Numbered from the stretch's first letter, positions 8,432-17,403 are shown. The stretch: 64,000 nt of DNA from Streptomyces hygroscopicus (GCA_002021875.1 CP018627.1:248001-312000); one strand, 5' to 3'. Notes: a model not told the origin generated them from the sequence alone. Program-made: numbers and translations.

Positions 8432-9313
8432 TCAGCGAGACAGGGCGAGTAGTTCGTCGACCACCGGCTCCGGACCGTCATAGGTGAGGTGCGCGATGGC
8501 TGCCATTGGTGCGATCACCCGGCTCCAGGCATACAACCGGTCCCCATCGAGCCCGCACGCGGTCGCCACCCGCCGGCAACGGGCCTCGACACCCTCCTGT
8601 CCGGCGCCGGCCACCACGTAGTCGACGGCGTCGAAGCACGGGTCGCCTGTGCATGCCTTGGGGTCGATCGCGACCAGACCGCGCGACGGGCCGCCGTCCA
8701 GGACGTTGCCGAGGTGCAGATCGCCGTGCAGCAACACGAGCCTGTCCTGACTGTCCAGCAACGTCTCACAGCGCCGTACCGCCCGCTGCCACGCGGCCTG
8801 GTCAACCCGTGCGCCGATGGCCGGCTCGGACAGCCGCCGGCCGATCCGGACGAAGGCCTCGTCACACCGACCGCGCAGATCCAGTGGCCAGTGCGCGGGT
8901 GGGGCCACGGCGTGCAGTGCGGCAAGCAACTCTCCCCACTGCTGCGGCAATGACGTCTGGGGCATCTCCTCAGCCCCGGTGCCGGGCAGGACCTCCTCCA
9001 ACACCATCGCCCCGGCCTGAGCGTCGGCAGACAATACGGCCGGCACCCGACCCGACGGCGCGAACACGCGCAGCATCTCCACCTGCCTGGCCAACAGTGC
9101 CCGATCCGGGCTGAGTTTGAGAACCGCCGGCGTTCCGTCAGGCCACTGACAGCGCAAGACGACAGAGGAGGCTCCACTCCCGAACAGCTCACCGAGCACG
9201 AAACCCCACCGCGCGGCCAGCCGCGCAGCGAGGTCCGGAACCCCAGCGAGCCAACCCTCGGCCCCGGGGCCGAACCGACCCACCAACCGCGCGCCGACCT
9301 CTTCAATATTCAC
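8432..9313 (-). CDS. APH(6)/hydroxyurea-kinase-like phosphotransferase
   Basis: This 293-residue kinase has the aminoglycoside-phosphotransferase fold. The catalytic loop reads LVLLHGDLHLGNVL and the metal-binding Asp motif is LVAIDPKACTGDPCFDAVDY, a pattern close to the APH(6)/hydroxyurea resistance group (PF04655) that includes streptomycin 6-kinases. The N-terminal half has the nucleotide-anchoring Lys in PAVLKLSPDRALLARQVEML. It would transfer phosphate from ATP to a hydroxyl of an antibiotic or small metabolite in the cytoplasm. GTG 9313 gives a normal family length; an in-frame start at 9364 adds 17 non-conserved residues. It is isolated between IS remnants, so acquisition by transfer is likely. 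Actual drug substrate is unknown. Confidence 0.82.
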   Translation of the reverse strand: MNIEEVGARLVGRFGPGAEGWLAGVPDLAARLAARWGFVLGELFGSGASSVVLRCQWPDGTPAVLKLSPDRALLARQVEMLRVFAPSGRVPAVLSADAQAGAMVLEEVLPGTGAEEMPQTSLPQQWGELLAALHAVAPPAHWPLDLRGRCDEAFVRIGRRLSEPAIGARVDQAAWQRAVRRCETLLDSQDRLVLLHGDLHLGNVLDGGPSRGLVAIDPKACTGDPCFDAVDYVVAGAGQEGVEARCRRVATACGLDGDRLYAWSRVIAPMAAIAHLTYDGPEPVVDELLALSR

Positions 9314-9469
9314 CCCGCCAGCCTGCACCCCGAACTGCCGCCACGCACACACATATCGACACAAGCGACGTCACGCGACGCGCCAGGCCGTGATCCGCAC
9401 CTGCTCCACCTGGCCGCCCAGGCCCCACATGCCCAACGTTCCTCAGCCCGCCACGCGCCCTTGACCAGC

Positions 9470-9760
9470 ATTCTCGTGCATCAACCTCCAGAGGTGCCCC
9501 GCGGCCCCATGCAGTTCCTGGCGCCCATACTCCAGAGCGTCATCGCCCAGCATCCGCCACCGAAAGACGGAGAGCCACTCCCCCCCCCTCGCCGTACAAC
9601 ACGCACGACGCCATCTACACCGCCGACCCATACCCGAGCGACTCCGGTGCCCGCGACGGCCACAACCTCCCCGACACCATCTACGCCTACAACCACGCCG
9701 ACTGGTACGTCCCGAAAGTCCTCACCCACGCCCAGGCACACCCCAGCAGACCAGGCATAC
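9470..9760 (+). pseudogene. Lytic transglycosylase (SLT) remnant
   Basis: Two plus-strand frames carry the end of a transglycosylase SLT domain. GPMQFLAP lies near 9505, followed after a frameshift around 9590 by SPYNTHDAIYTADPYPSDSG and then PDTIYAYNHADWYVPKVL. Family members read GPMQFLP...NPYDPHDAI...AYNHADWYV. Such domains in Streptomyces are often fused to NlpC/P60 peptidases and encoded on conjugative elements. The N-terminus and the peptidase part are absent. This is a decayed piece; its coordinates are approximate. Confidence 0.6.
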
Positions 9761-9929
9761 ACCAACAGCGCATGCACACCCCAGCAGCCCAGGCTTCGGT
9801 GCCGACACCGCCCCCACTCAGTGGTGTGCATCATGAAGCCGCAGGTCACGGGTCTGGGGTGCGTGACGACTCGGGTACTCACGGCAGTCGGCAGCCGACG
9901 GCCACGGCGTACATCACCGGACAGGTCCG

Positions 9930-10134
9930 GCCCCGACACGACGCCGGGCACGACCGGACGCCCGCCGATCGCGGTGTCGGGGAGTCGGCGTACGTACCGG
10001 CTGTGCACCCGGGTCGACCAAGTTCCGCAGGCAGGACACGCCGCCCGCTCAGCTGACGCGCCGGCCCGTACGACCACCAACCCGTCATCGGCTACGACGC
10101 CTTCGGTCACCACGGCTTCGCCTGGTGGAACCAC
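9930..10134 (-). pseudogene. N-terminal fragment of an ISL3-family transposase
   Basis: The frame beginning near 10134 reads PGEAVVTEGVVADDGLVVVR, then the zinc-ribbon pair CPACGTWSTRVHSRY, then RRLPDTAIGGRPV, which is the ISL3 N-terminal domain. The similarity stops at about 9940. Just upstream, at 10194-10224, a sequence ending in gtgatccgaaacc resembles an ISL3-type terminal repeat. It is a different ISL3 lineage from the copy at 1366. Confidence 0.65.
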
Positions 10135-10325
10135 AGTTCCCGGAGGAGCAGATCACCCACGGCCGTTCATGATCGCGCTTGTGGTGACCCTCTGTGGCTC
10201 CGGCGCTGAAAGTGATCCGAAACCACGGTTCAGTGACCGCCGTCAAGTCCGGGCGATCACAAGGGCGTGGGCGTCGCACGCCGTTGACGCAGCGCCTCTT
10301 TCGGATCAGCTCGAGTTGGAGTCAG

Positions 10326-10805
10326 TCACCACGGGACGTCCACGCCCTCCCAGAGGGTGAAGGGGCCGGTCGGCCCGTTCGGCCCGAGGCAGGCGACGCG
10401 CACTACCTCGCGAGCGGCGTCCTCGACCGACTCCGTCCCCTCGAAGTTGACCAGTGCGGTGTTCGCGAACCCCGGCGAGACGAGGTTGACCTTGGTGTCG
10501 GTCGCTTCCAGCTCGATCATCATGGACAGCGTCACGGCGTTGAGCGCCGTCTTCGATGCGGCGTAGACCGGCTCGAAGGCCGAGTGATACGCGAAGGCCG
10601 GGTCGGCAATGGTCGTCAGCGGGCCCAGTGCGCTCGTGACGTTCACGATGCGCGCATCCGACGACTTGCGAAGCAGCGGCAGCATGGCCTGGTACACCGC
10701 CAGAGGACCGAAGACGTTCACCTCCCAGACGGCCCGCACCTCCTCGATCGGGGCCGTGCTCGCCTTCTCGTCGTTGGTCAGGTTCCCGTTCGTCGGGGTG
10801 AGCGC
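10326..10805 (-). pseudogene. Short-chain dehydrogenase lacking its NAD-binding N-terminus
   Basis: The frame matches the C-terminal two thirds of an SDR: EEVRAVWEVNVFGPLAVYQA, then IVNVTSALGPL with the catalytic Ser region, then YAASKTALNAVTLSM with the YxxxK pair, then KVNLVSPGFANTAL. The TGxxxGIG dinucleotide motif and the NNAG motif are missing. Upstream residues (after a stop near 10854) are unlike any SDR. The nearest internal start at 10739 would leave a 137-residue protein unable to bind cofactor. It lies directly behind a complete SDR on the same strand. Confidence 0.7.
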
Positions 10806-10885
10806 TGGACGGCGAGCCGGCCACTTGCCCGTGTGCGTGGCCGGCTCGTGGCATCAGTGCGGCGTCATCATGACTGCTGGGTTGG

Positions 10886-11635
10886 TCACTTCGCCTGGGC
10901 GAGCCAGACCGCGTCGGGACCGGCCGGGAATCGCAGCTGGCCGGTCATGTCGTGCACGGCTCGCCACACCGTCTCGGCAACGTCGCTCTCCTTGGTGAAC
11001 ACGTCCTGGCCCGTGAAGTCATCCATGGCCTGCTTCGCGAACGCCGCGTAGGGCGCCGGGACGAGCGCGTCCAGCGACCCGCCGTTCGTTGCCCTGGCTG
11101 CGAAGTTCGTCGTCAGGCAGGCGCCCGGCTCGACCGTCTTCGCCCGCACACCGAACGGCGCGACTTCGAGCGCGAGGGATGCGGTGAACCCCTCGATGGC
11201 CATCTTGCTCGCCTTGTAGACGGCCGAGAGCGGCATGTGCCCCAGCACCACGCTGGAGGTCACGTTGACCACCACGCCGGAGCCACGCTCGCGGAACTGG
11301 GGCAGCACCGCCTGCGTCATCGCCATCACGCCGAACGTGTTGGTCTCGAAGACCTCCCGCACCCGGGCCATGGGGGTGCCCTCGAACACGCTGATCGAGG
11401 GCACCCCCGCGTTGTTGACCAGCACATCGACGGGGCCCTCGGCCTCGAACACGGCGGTGATGCTCTCGGGCCTGGTCACGTCGAGCTCGACGACGCGGAG
11501 CCGGTCCGACTCAGGAAGGACGCCCGGACGCGGCGTCCGCATCGTGGCGATGACGTTCCACCCCTGCGAGTGGAAGTAGAGGGCGGTCTCCCGCCCGTAC
11601 CCGGATGAGGTACCAGTGATCAGAACCGTCTTCAT
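10886..11635 (-). CDS. Short-chain dehydrogenase/reductase
   Basis: This 249-residue classical SDR starts at ATG 11635 behind AAGGGG. Residues 7-14 TGTSSGYG bind the NAD(P) dinucleotide, LVNNAGVPS follows, then VNVTSSVV with the catalytic Ser and YKASK with the catalytic Tyr/Lys. Basic residues after the second strand (MRTPRPG) hint at NADP preference. The substrate is unknown. It is read toward the truncated SDR at 10326 and away from the AraC gene's 3' end. The AraC regulator, the ABM monooxygenase and the esterase nearby could form one small redox module. The gap 11636-11793 includes a short dyad ggagatag/ctatcctc near 11735-11755 that could be a control site. Confidence 0.85.
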   Translation of the reverse strand: MKTVLITGTSSGYGRETALYFHSQGWNVIATMRTPRPGVLPESDRLRVVELDVTRPESITAVFEAEGPVDVLVNNAGVPSISVFEGTPMARVREVFETNTFGVMAMTQAVLPQFRERGSGVVVNVTSSVVLGHMPLSAVYKASKMAIEGFTASLALEVAPFGVRAKTVEPGACLTTNFAARATNGGSLDALVPAPYAAFAKQAMDDFTGQDVFTKESDVAETVWRAVHDMTGQLRFPAGPDAVWLAQAK

Positions 11636-11793
11636 GTTGTGCCCCTTGCGATGTGTGGGATCCATACGGGCGGATCAGGCATTTCCCTGCTCCACGGGAG
11701 AACCGGTGATCCCATTGAATCGCTTTGACCTGCGGAGATAGTAGAACTATCCTCGCGGCTCCTTGCACGATCCTCCTGCGCGGCCCACCCGGT

Positions 11794-12699
11794 TCAGGGC
11801 AGGACACCTGCCGGCGCACGCACGGCCCGACGCAGGCGGGCGGCATCCTGGCCAGGGGGTGCGCCGAACTGGCGGCGGTACTCCCGGCTGAACTGCGACG
11901 GGTTGTCGTAGCCGACGCGGTGGCCGACTCCGGTGACATCTCCGGGGTGGGTGGCGAGCAGCAGCCGGGCCTCCTGGAGCCGGATCTGCTTCTGGAACTG
12001 GATGGGGCTCATCGCGGTCACCGCTCGGAAGTTGCGGTAGAAGGCGGAGACGCCCATGCCGGACTGCCGCGCCACGTCCTCGACCCGGAAGGGCTGCGCG
12101 TAGTGCTCGCGGATCCAGCGCACGGCCCGCGAGACGTGGCTGAGGCTGCTGTCGGCCAGGCCGAACTGGCGAACCGTCCCACCCTGCTCGCCGGTGATCA
12201 GACGCCACAGGATCTCGCGCTTGACCAGCGGGGCCAGCACGGCCCGGTCGCGGGGCTCGTCGAGCAGGCGCAGCAGCCGGACCACCGCGTCCAGCAGCGC
12301 GGCCGGAGCGTCACTGACGGCGATCCCCGACGGCGCGCCCCCGCTGCTGCGGGGGGTGTCTCCGGGCCCGGCCTCGAGCAACAGCTCGGCAACGGCGGAC
12401 GGTTCCAGGACGAGACCGAACCCCAGCGCCGGCTGCTTGGGGTCGGCCTGGGTGAACTGCCCTGTGACCGGCAGATCGACGGATGCGACCAGGTACTGCC
12501 CGGGCCCGTACTCGAACACCCTCTCCCCCAGGGCGAGGCGTTTGGCGCCCTGCGCGATGACCGCCAGGAGCGTGCCGGACATCGAGGGCGCCGGCGGATC
12601 AGGGCGGTCGACCTTCGAGATGAGGACGCCGTCGACGGCGGTGGTCCAGTCGGGCCGCGCATGGCGGGCCAGCAGGGTGCGGAGTTCTTCGAGGTACAT
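11794..12699 (-). CDS. AraC-family transcriptional regulator
   Basis: This 301-residue regulator has an N-terminal AraC_N (PF06719-type) cupin-like domain followed by a double helix-turn-helix. The DNA-binding half is clear: AVRWIREHYAQPFRVEDVAR, GMGVSAFYRNFRAVTAMSP, RLQEARLLLATHPGDVTGVG and GYDNPSQFSREYRRQFG. The start at ATG 12699 gives the usual MYLEELRTLLARH opening. It is divergent from the ABM-domain monooxygenase at 12844 and convergent in orientation with the SDR genes. Regulation of the monooxygenase/esterase pair, or of the SDRs, is the most likely role. No ligand can be inferred. Confidence 0.85.
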   Translation of the reverse strand: MYLEELRTLLARHARPDWTTAVDGVLISKVDRPDPPAPSMSGTLLAVIAQGAKRLALGERVFEYGPGQYLVASVDLPVTGQFTQADPKQPALGFGLVLEPSAVAELLLEAGPGDTPRSSGGAPSGIAVSDAPAALLDAVVRLLRLLDEPRDRAVLAPLVKREILWRLITGEQGGTVRQFGLADSSLSHVSRAVRWIREHYAQPFRVEDVARQSGMGVSAFYRNFRAVTAMSPIQFQKQIRLQEARLLLATHPGDVTGVGHRVGYDNPSQFSREYRRQFGAPPGQDAARLRRAVRAPAGVLP

Positions 12700-12843
12700 G
12701 CGTCCATTGCAGCACCATCCCGTGCCATAGTTCCCATAGTCGCGAGGATCGTGCAAGTACGAACGAGAATCGGTCTAACGTTTCCGCAGGTCAACCCGGT
12801 TGAATTGGAATCACCGCACTCCATCACCGAAGAGACGGAATCC

Positions 12844-13161
12844 ATGATCGCCAACTACGGCTTCAACGCCGCCCTGACCGCCAGGCCCGGAATGGGCGAC
12901 CAGCTCGTCGACCTGCTGCTGACCGGACTGAACGAGGGCAGCCCCGGCGCGAGCGAACACTGCCTCGTCTACCTCGTCTCCCGCTCCGCGTCCGACCCCG
13001 ACGTCGTCCACGTCACCGAAGGCTGGACCAGCGAGGAGGACCACCACCGCATCTTCGCCGGCCAGACCGCCCAGGCCATCGTGGCGCAGATCGACCCGCT
13101 GCTCGCCAAGGACTCCGAGTACACCGACTACGTCCCGGTCCGCGGCAAAGCCGCCTTCTGA
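12844..13161 (+). CDS. ABM-domain (YgiN-like) putative quinol monooxygenase
   Basis: This 105-residue protein is a single antibiotic-biosynthesis-monooxygenase (ABM) ferredoxin-like domain. It opens MIANYGFNAALTARPGMGDQ and contains the family signature VHVTEGWTSEEDHHRIFAGQ. Small dimeric ABM proteins act on quinols or polyketide anthrones without a cofactor, or act as stress proteins. Divergent from an AraC regulator, it is followed 104 bp later by an esterase of the same strand, so the two may be co-transcribed. The frame is intact; substrate unknown. Confidence 0.8.
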   Translation: MIANYGFNAALTARPGMGDQLVDLLLTGLNEGSPGASEHCLVYLVSRSASDPDVVHVTEGWTSEEDHHRIFAGQTAQAIVAQIDPLLAKDSEYTDYVPVRGKAAF

Positions 13162-13265
13162 CCCGCCGAACACCCCACACCCCACCCCCTGCCGCCTCGG
13201 TGTCCGCCGAGGCGGCCCCCCTCCTCGCCCGACCGTCCCGCCACCACCCACGAAAGGCAACAACC

Positions 13266-14234
13266 ATGACCACAGCACGCCCCGCCCTCGACCCCGAACT
13301 GCAGGAACTCCTGGCCGACATGCCGCTGATGTCCCAGCTCAGCCCGGAAGTGCTGGCGCAGGTACGCCCCTTCTCCTCGATGCCCGTCGAACCCCTCCTC
13401 GAGGGCCGCGCTATCGACCGGCGCGAGATCACCGTTCCGAGTCCGGACGGCACCCCGATCCCCTTGTCCGTCTACAGCCCCGCCAACACCGGCCCCACCA
13501 CCGCCGCACCCTGCGTCTACTGGATACACGGCGGCGGGATGGTCATGGGCGACCGCTTCTCACAGATCGACATCCCGCTGGAGTGGCTCGACGAGCTCGG
13601 CGCCGTCGTGGTCTCCGTCGACTACCGGCTCGCGCCCGAGGCCACCGGTATCATCCCGGTCGACGACTGCTACCAGGGACTGCTCTGGATCGCCGGCCAC
13701 GCCGCCGAACTGGGCATCGACCCCGCCCGGATCATCGTCGCAGGCGCCAGCGCGGGCGGCGGCCTCGCCGCCGGCGTCACCCTGCTGGCCCGCGACCTCG
13801 GCACCCCGACGATCGCCGCCCAAGTCCTGATCGGCCCCATGCTCGACCACCGCAACACCACCACCTCCAGCCTCCAGTACTCGAACCGGCCCGGCGTCTG
13901 GACCCGCGAGATGAACGGATTCGGATGGCGCTGCCTCCTCGGCGACCTCACCGACGACGAGGTACCCGCATACGTCTCACCCGCCCTGGCCGACGACCTC
14001 GCGGGCCTGCCGACCACCTACATCGACACCGGCTCCGCCGAAGTCTTCCGCGACGAGGACACCGACTACGCCACCCGCATCTGGGCAGCCGGCGGCCAGG
14101 CCGAACTCCACGTCTGGGCAGGCGGCTTCCACGGATTCGACGCCCTGTACCCGAAGGCACACATCTCGACCACGGCCCGCCGAACCCGCACCAACTGGCT
14201 CACCCGAACCCTGCCCACAAACCCCGCCGCATAA
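13266..14234 (+). CDS. HSL-type alpha/beta hydrolase (esterase/lipase)
   Basis: This 322-residue hydrolase belongs to the hormone-sensitive-lipase (alpha/beta hydrolase fold-3) group. The oxyanion-hole motif is VYWIHGGGMVMGD, the nucleophile elbow is VAGASAGGGLAAG with Ser, and the C-terminal acid/His are in GSAEVFRDED and GGFHGFDAL. All catalytic elements are present. ATG 13266 follows GAAAGG. It is soluble, without a signal peptide, and probably hydrolyses a small carboxyl ester. It lies downstream of the ABM monooxygenase, which suggests joint control by the AraC protein. Confidence 0.88.
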   Translation: MTTARPALDPELQELLADMPLMSQLSPEVLAQVRPFSSMPVEPLLEGRAIDRREITVPSPDGTPIPLSVYSPANTGPTTAAPCVYWIHGGGMVMGDRFSQIDIPLEWLDELGAVVVSVDYRLAPEATGIIPVDDCYQGLLWIAGHAAELGIDPARIIVAGASAGGGLAAGVTLLARDLGTPTIAAQVLIGPMLDHRNTTTSSLQYSNRPGVWTREMNGFGWRCLLGDLTDDEVPAYVSPALADDLAGLPTTYIDTGSAEVFRDEDTDYATRIWAAGGQAELHVWAGGFHGFDALYPKAHISTTARRTRTNWLTRTLPTNPAA

Positions 14235-14384
14235 CGCCACCGAAAGCCCGATGACGCGGTGTGCATGAGCTCGGCGCTTGACGTCGCGGGTCACTCGACC
14301 TGCTGAGATCCCTGGGAACAGGCGGCACATGACGCGGCCGTTCTCCACGCTTCGAGAGGCCGCAGCGGGCGGGGCCCGGGGCCG

Positions 14385-14870
14385 CGGAGCATCACCCGGT
14401 CCGAGCACAGCCGGAACTGCCCGTCCCGCAGGGCACGTTGCTACGGCTCGAAGCCGGGCGACTGCCCGGCAACCGCTCCCCCAAGCCCGTCTGGCCACGG
14501 TACTCGGCCACCGCCGCCACACCAGCGAACGTAGACCGCTGGTGGCAGTCCTTCCTCCACAGATTCGATCTTGAGCACACCTTCAGACTCATGAAACAGA
14601 CCCTCGACCGGACCGCTCCGAAGGTCCGCCACGCGGACACCGCCGACCTGTGGACCTGGCTCATCACCACCGCCCACACCCACCTCCGCCTCGCCCGCCC
14701 GCTTGCCGAAGACCTGCGCCACCCCGGGGAGAGGCCCTCCGACCCCCAGCGCCCCACCCCCGCCCACATGCGGCAGGCATATCGCAACATCCGCGCGACG
14801 GCAGCCCGTCCGGCAACCGCACCGAAGCCGCCCCACCCAGGACTCCGCGTCCTACGCGGTAGAAGCGATG
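14385..14870 (+). pseudogene. C-terminal fragment of a transposase (NF041680-like)
   Basis: The plus-strand frame contains a coherent transposase tail: KPVWPRYSATAATPANVDRW, FDLEHTFRLMKQTL with the late catalytic Glu, then WTWLITTAHTHLRLARPLAE and AHMRQAYRNIRA. This resembles the C-terminus of a family of large Streptomyces transposases. The N-terminal two thirds, including the first Asp residues, are missing. It abuts the acyl-CoA ligase fragment, so insertion followed by deletion is the likely history. Confidence 0.65.
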
Positions 14871-15254
14871 GTCCGCGCCCCGCACTCCCACGAACTCATC
14901 GTCGGAGTGCGCCGGGACCCGTCTTTCGGTCCCATCGTGATGGTGGGCACCGGAGGCGTCACCGCCGAGCTCGCCGCCGAAACCGCGGTGGCACTGGCAC
15001 CTCTCACCCACGGCCATGCGAAAAGGCTGCTCCGTCTCCGTCACGCACCACTGCTGACGGGCCGGCGCGGCGTCCCCGCTGTGAATCTGGACGCCGCGGC
15101 ACAGGCGGTCCAGGCGGTGGTGCAGGCGGCGGCCGAACACGGGGAACTCACCGCACTCGAAGTCAATCCGCTGCTCGTCCATCCCCACGGGGCGACAGCG
15201 CTGGACGCTCACGGCGTACTCAGCACCGGCGACAGCGGTTCCGTCCCGCATTGA
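14850..15254 (+). pseudogene. Acyl-CoA ligase (ATP-grasp) C-terminal fragment
   Basis: The frame ending at 15254 shows the end of the ATP-grasp subunit of an ADP-forming acetyl-CoA synthetase-like ligase: GVRRDPSFGPIVMVGTGGV, ETAVALAPLTHGHAKRLLR, APLLTGRRGVPAVNLDAAAQ and ELTALEVNPLLVHPHG. In an intact enzyme this is the last roughly 130 residues of 700. Everything upstream has been replaced by transposase sequence, so the gene is dead. Confidence 0.7.
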
Positions 15255-15332
15255 CGCAGTTGGGCATCAACCTCTCCTGCGCTGAAAACGTGTTGTCAGC
15301 CCGATCAGGACCGTCGGCGAAACCCGCGACGC

Positions 15333-16187
15333 CTACGGGGCGAGGAACTTGCGGATCGCGGTGGCGATCTCGTCGACATGGGTCTCCAGGGCGAAGTGAC
15401 CGGTGTCGAGGAAGCGGACTTCGGCGTCGGGGATGTCGCGTTTGAAGGCTTCGGCCCCGGCGGGCAGGAAGAACGGATCGTTCTTGCCCCACACCGCGAG
15501 CAGTCGCGGCCTGCTGGTCCGGAAGTACTCCTGGAACCTCGGGTACAGCGCGACATTGGTCGCGTAGTCGAGGAACAGGTCGAGCTGGATCTCGTCCGCT
15601 CCACTGCGCGTGAGGTAGGAGTTGTCCAGCCCGTAGCCGTCCGGACTGACCCGCGTCTCGTCGGGAACACCGTGCGTGTACTGCCAGACCGTTGTCTGCG
15701 GCTGCACGAGTTTCCGGATCGCTTCCCGGTTGGCCGCCGACGGCTCCTTCCAGTACGCCTGGACGGGATTCCAGCCCTCGCTCAGCCCCTCGTCGTACGC
15801 GTTGCCGTTCTGCGAGATGATCGCGCTGATCCGCTCGGGGTGCCGGGTGGCGATCCGGAACCCGACCGGGGCGCCGTAGTCGAACACGTACAGGGCAAAG
15901 CGATCCAGGCCCAGGACTTCCGTCAGCCGGTCGATCACGTCGGTGATGTGCTCGAAGGTGTAGTCGAAGTCGCCTCGCGCGGGCATGTCCGACATGCCGA
16001 AGCCCGGCAGGTCGGGAGCGACGACGTGGAACCGGTCGGCGAGCAGCGGGATCAGCTCCCGGAACATGTGGCTCGCGGACGGGAACCCGTGCAGCAGGAT
16101 CAGCGTCGGTGCGTCAGGTGCTCCGGCCTCCCGGTAGAACACCTTGAGACCATCGACGTCCGCCATGCGGTATGCGATGTCAACCAT
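15333..16187 (-). CDS. Alpha/beta hydrolase with Asp nucleophile (epoxide hydrolase/dehalogenase-like)
   Basis: This 284-residue protein starts at ATG 16187 behind AGAGGTG. The oxyanion loop is LILLHGFPSASHMFREL, the nucleophile elbow is YVFDYGAPVGFR with Asp rather than Ser, and the C-terminal His is in LDTGHFALETH. Asp nucleophiles with HGFP loops mark epoxide hydrolases and haloalkane dehalogenases. The two halide-stabilising Trp positions are not obvious (Tyr follows the Asp), so epoxide hydrolysis or a related reaction is more likely. The cap region contains WNPVQAYWKEPSAANREAI. It is soluble and cytoplasmic, and the downstream neighbour is IS debris. Substrate unknown. Confidence 0.82.
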   Translation of the reverse strand: MVDIAYRMADVDGLKVFYREAGAPDAPTLILLHGFPSASHMFRELIPLLADRFHVVAPDLPGFGMSDMPARGDFDYTFEHITDVIDRLTEVLGLDRFALYVFDYGAPVGFRIATRHPERISAIISQNGNAYDEGLSEGWNPVQAYWKEPSAANREAIRKLVQPQTTVWQYTHGVPDETRVSPDGYGLDNSYLTRSGADEIQLDLFLDYATNVALYPRFQEYFRTSRPRLLAVWGKNDPFFLPAGAEAFKRDIPDAEVRFLDTGHFALETHVDEIATAIRKFLAP

Positions 16188-16323
16188 GACCAGCACCTCT
16201 CCTTTTCCGGGACACGGCCAACGGCGGGTCGGCCGCGCGCCACGTCCGGAGTTCACACTCGTACGTAACTGTCTTGATGGAGTCAGTAGGGTTATCCATC
16301 TGCGCCGGAGATGGCCGCCGGCC

Positions 16324-17022
16324 CTAGCCGTGCCGGTCGCTCTCCCGCACCGCTTCCAGCACGATGTCGACGACCACGGACGGCCGCGTGAGCATCGGCA
16401 GGTGGTCGACGGGAGCCGTTCGCACCCGCGCCTTCATACGCTCGGCCATGAACCGCTGGTTCTCCGCGGGGATCATGCGGTCCTCCTCGGCCACCAGGAA
16501 CCAGCTCGGCAGGTCCTTCCACGCCGGACGCCCCACCGGGGTCCCGATGCATCCCGCCGCGAGCGGCCGCTGGGTGGCGGCCAGCAGTGCCTGCTCCTCG
16601 GGCGAGGCGTGCTGCGCGAAGGCCCTGGCGAAGGCGTCCTCCGGAAGCCAGATCAGCTCGTGGGGGTCGGGGCCGAGTCGGGGGGCCTGCGGATGCGGCT
16701 CGGTTCGGTAGAAGACGTCGGCCACCGTCTCGCCCTCGTCGGGGGCGAGCGCGGTGACATACACCAGCGACGCAACGTTCTCGTCGCCCGTCGACGCGAT
16801 GACCGCCCCGGCGTAGGCGTGCCCCACCACCACGACCGGCCCGTCGATCCGCTCCAGCGCCCGGTCGAGCGCCGAGACGTCGGCGGCGAGCGAGGTCAGT
16901 GGCAGCGGTGCGGCGACGGCCTTCACGCCTTCGGATCGCAGTCCGGCGATCACCTCGTTCCAGCTCGACCCGTCGGCCCAGGCGCCATGCGCCAGCACGG
17001 CCCTGGCCTTGCTCTCGGACAT
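16324..17022 (-). CDS. Alpha/beta hydrolase-like protein with Ala in nucleophile position
   Basis: This 232-residue protein starts at ATG 17022 behind GGAGCAGGG. It has the compact EstA-like alpha/beta hydrolase fold: VLAHGAWADGSSWNEVIAGL (oxyanion region), the elbow VVVVGHAYAGAVIAS, and the late His in APVDHLPMLTRP. In most relatives the elbow reads GHSYGG; here Ser is replaced by Ala, so normal ester hydrolysis is unlikely. It may be a non-hydrolytic binding protein or use another mechanism. It is divergent from a dead CGNR-type regulator gene at 17191, which probably once controlled it. Confidence 0.8.
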   Translation of the reverse strand: MSESKARAVLAHGAWADGSSWNEVIAGLRSEGVKAVAAPLPLTSLAADVSALDRALERIDGPVVVVGHAYAGAVIASTGDENVASLVYVTALAPDEGETVADVFYRTEPHPQAPRLGPDPHELIWLPEDAFARAFAQHASPEEQALLAATQRPLAAGCIGTPVGRPAWKDLPSWFLVAEEDRMIPAENQRFMAERMKARVRTAPVDHLPMLTRPSVVVDIVLEAVRESDRHG

Positions 17023-17190
17023 CCCTGCTCCTTCCGGACTACTCCGGCTCGGGCAGCGGGCGGGCACCGGCCGAGTAACCGCCCTGACGCCCGTGGCGAC
17101 GTTACGAAGGATCAGTAATTTGGCAAGGAGCCTCAAGGGGGTGACTGTCCTCTTTGCCCGCAACGACATGCGCCAGAAGGGACTGGCAGG

Positions 17191-17403
17191 ATGGTCCAAC
17201 AGGCTCCGGCTCCGCTCCTCGCCGACACGCTCTGCCTTGACTTCCTTAACTCGATCGCCACACCGGTCGACACGCAGATCAACTGGCTCGAAGACGGCGG
17301 GGCCTCTTGGCCTGGCTGGAGCGGGCGCGCATGGGGCCGCCCCACACACTCGCGGAGCCGCGGGACCTGGCCGGGCAGGGCCCGGCGTATCGCCTCGCCG
17401 TAA
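17191..17403 (+). pseudogene. ABATE/CGNR zinc-finger regulator, N-terminal remnant
   Basis: The start at 17191 reads PLLADTLCLDFLNSIATPVD, the ABATE (stress-induced) N-terminal domain of CGNR-type regulators. In the run of Gs near 17302 one base is missing: the family-like continuation LAWLERARMGPPHTLAEPRD appears in the next frame. Similarity ends near 17400, where an ISL3 fragment begins on the other strand. The C-terminal CGNR zinc finger is absent, so no functional regulator remains. Confidence 0.65.

Noticed and set aside
15333..16187. Haloalkane dehalogenase call for the Asp-nucleophile hydrolase
   Set aside because: The Trp normally following the nucleophile Asp and needed to hold halide is Tyr, so epoxide hydrolase-like is the safer label.
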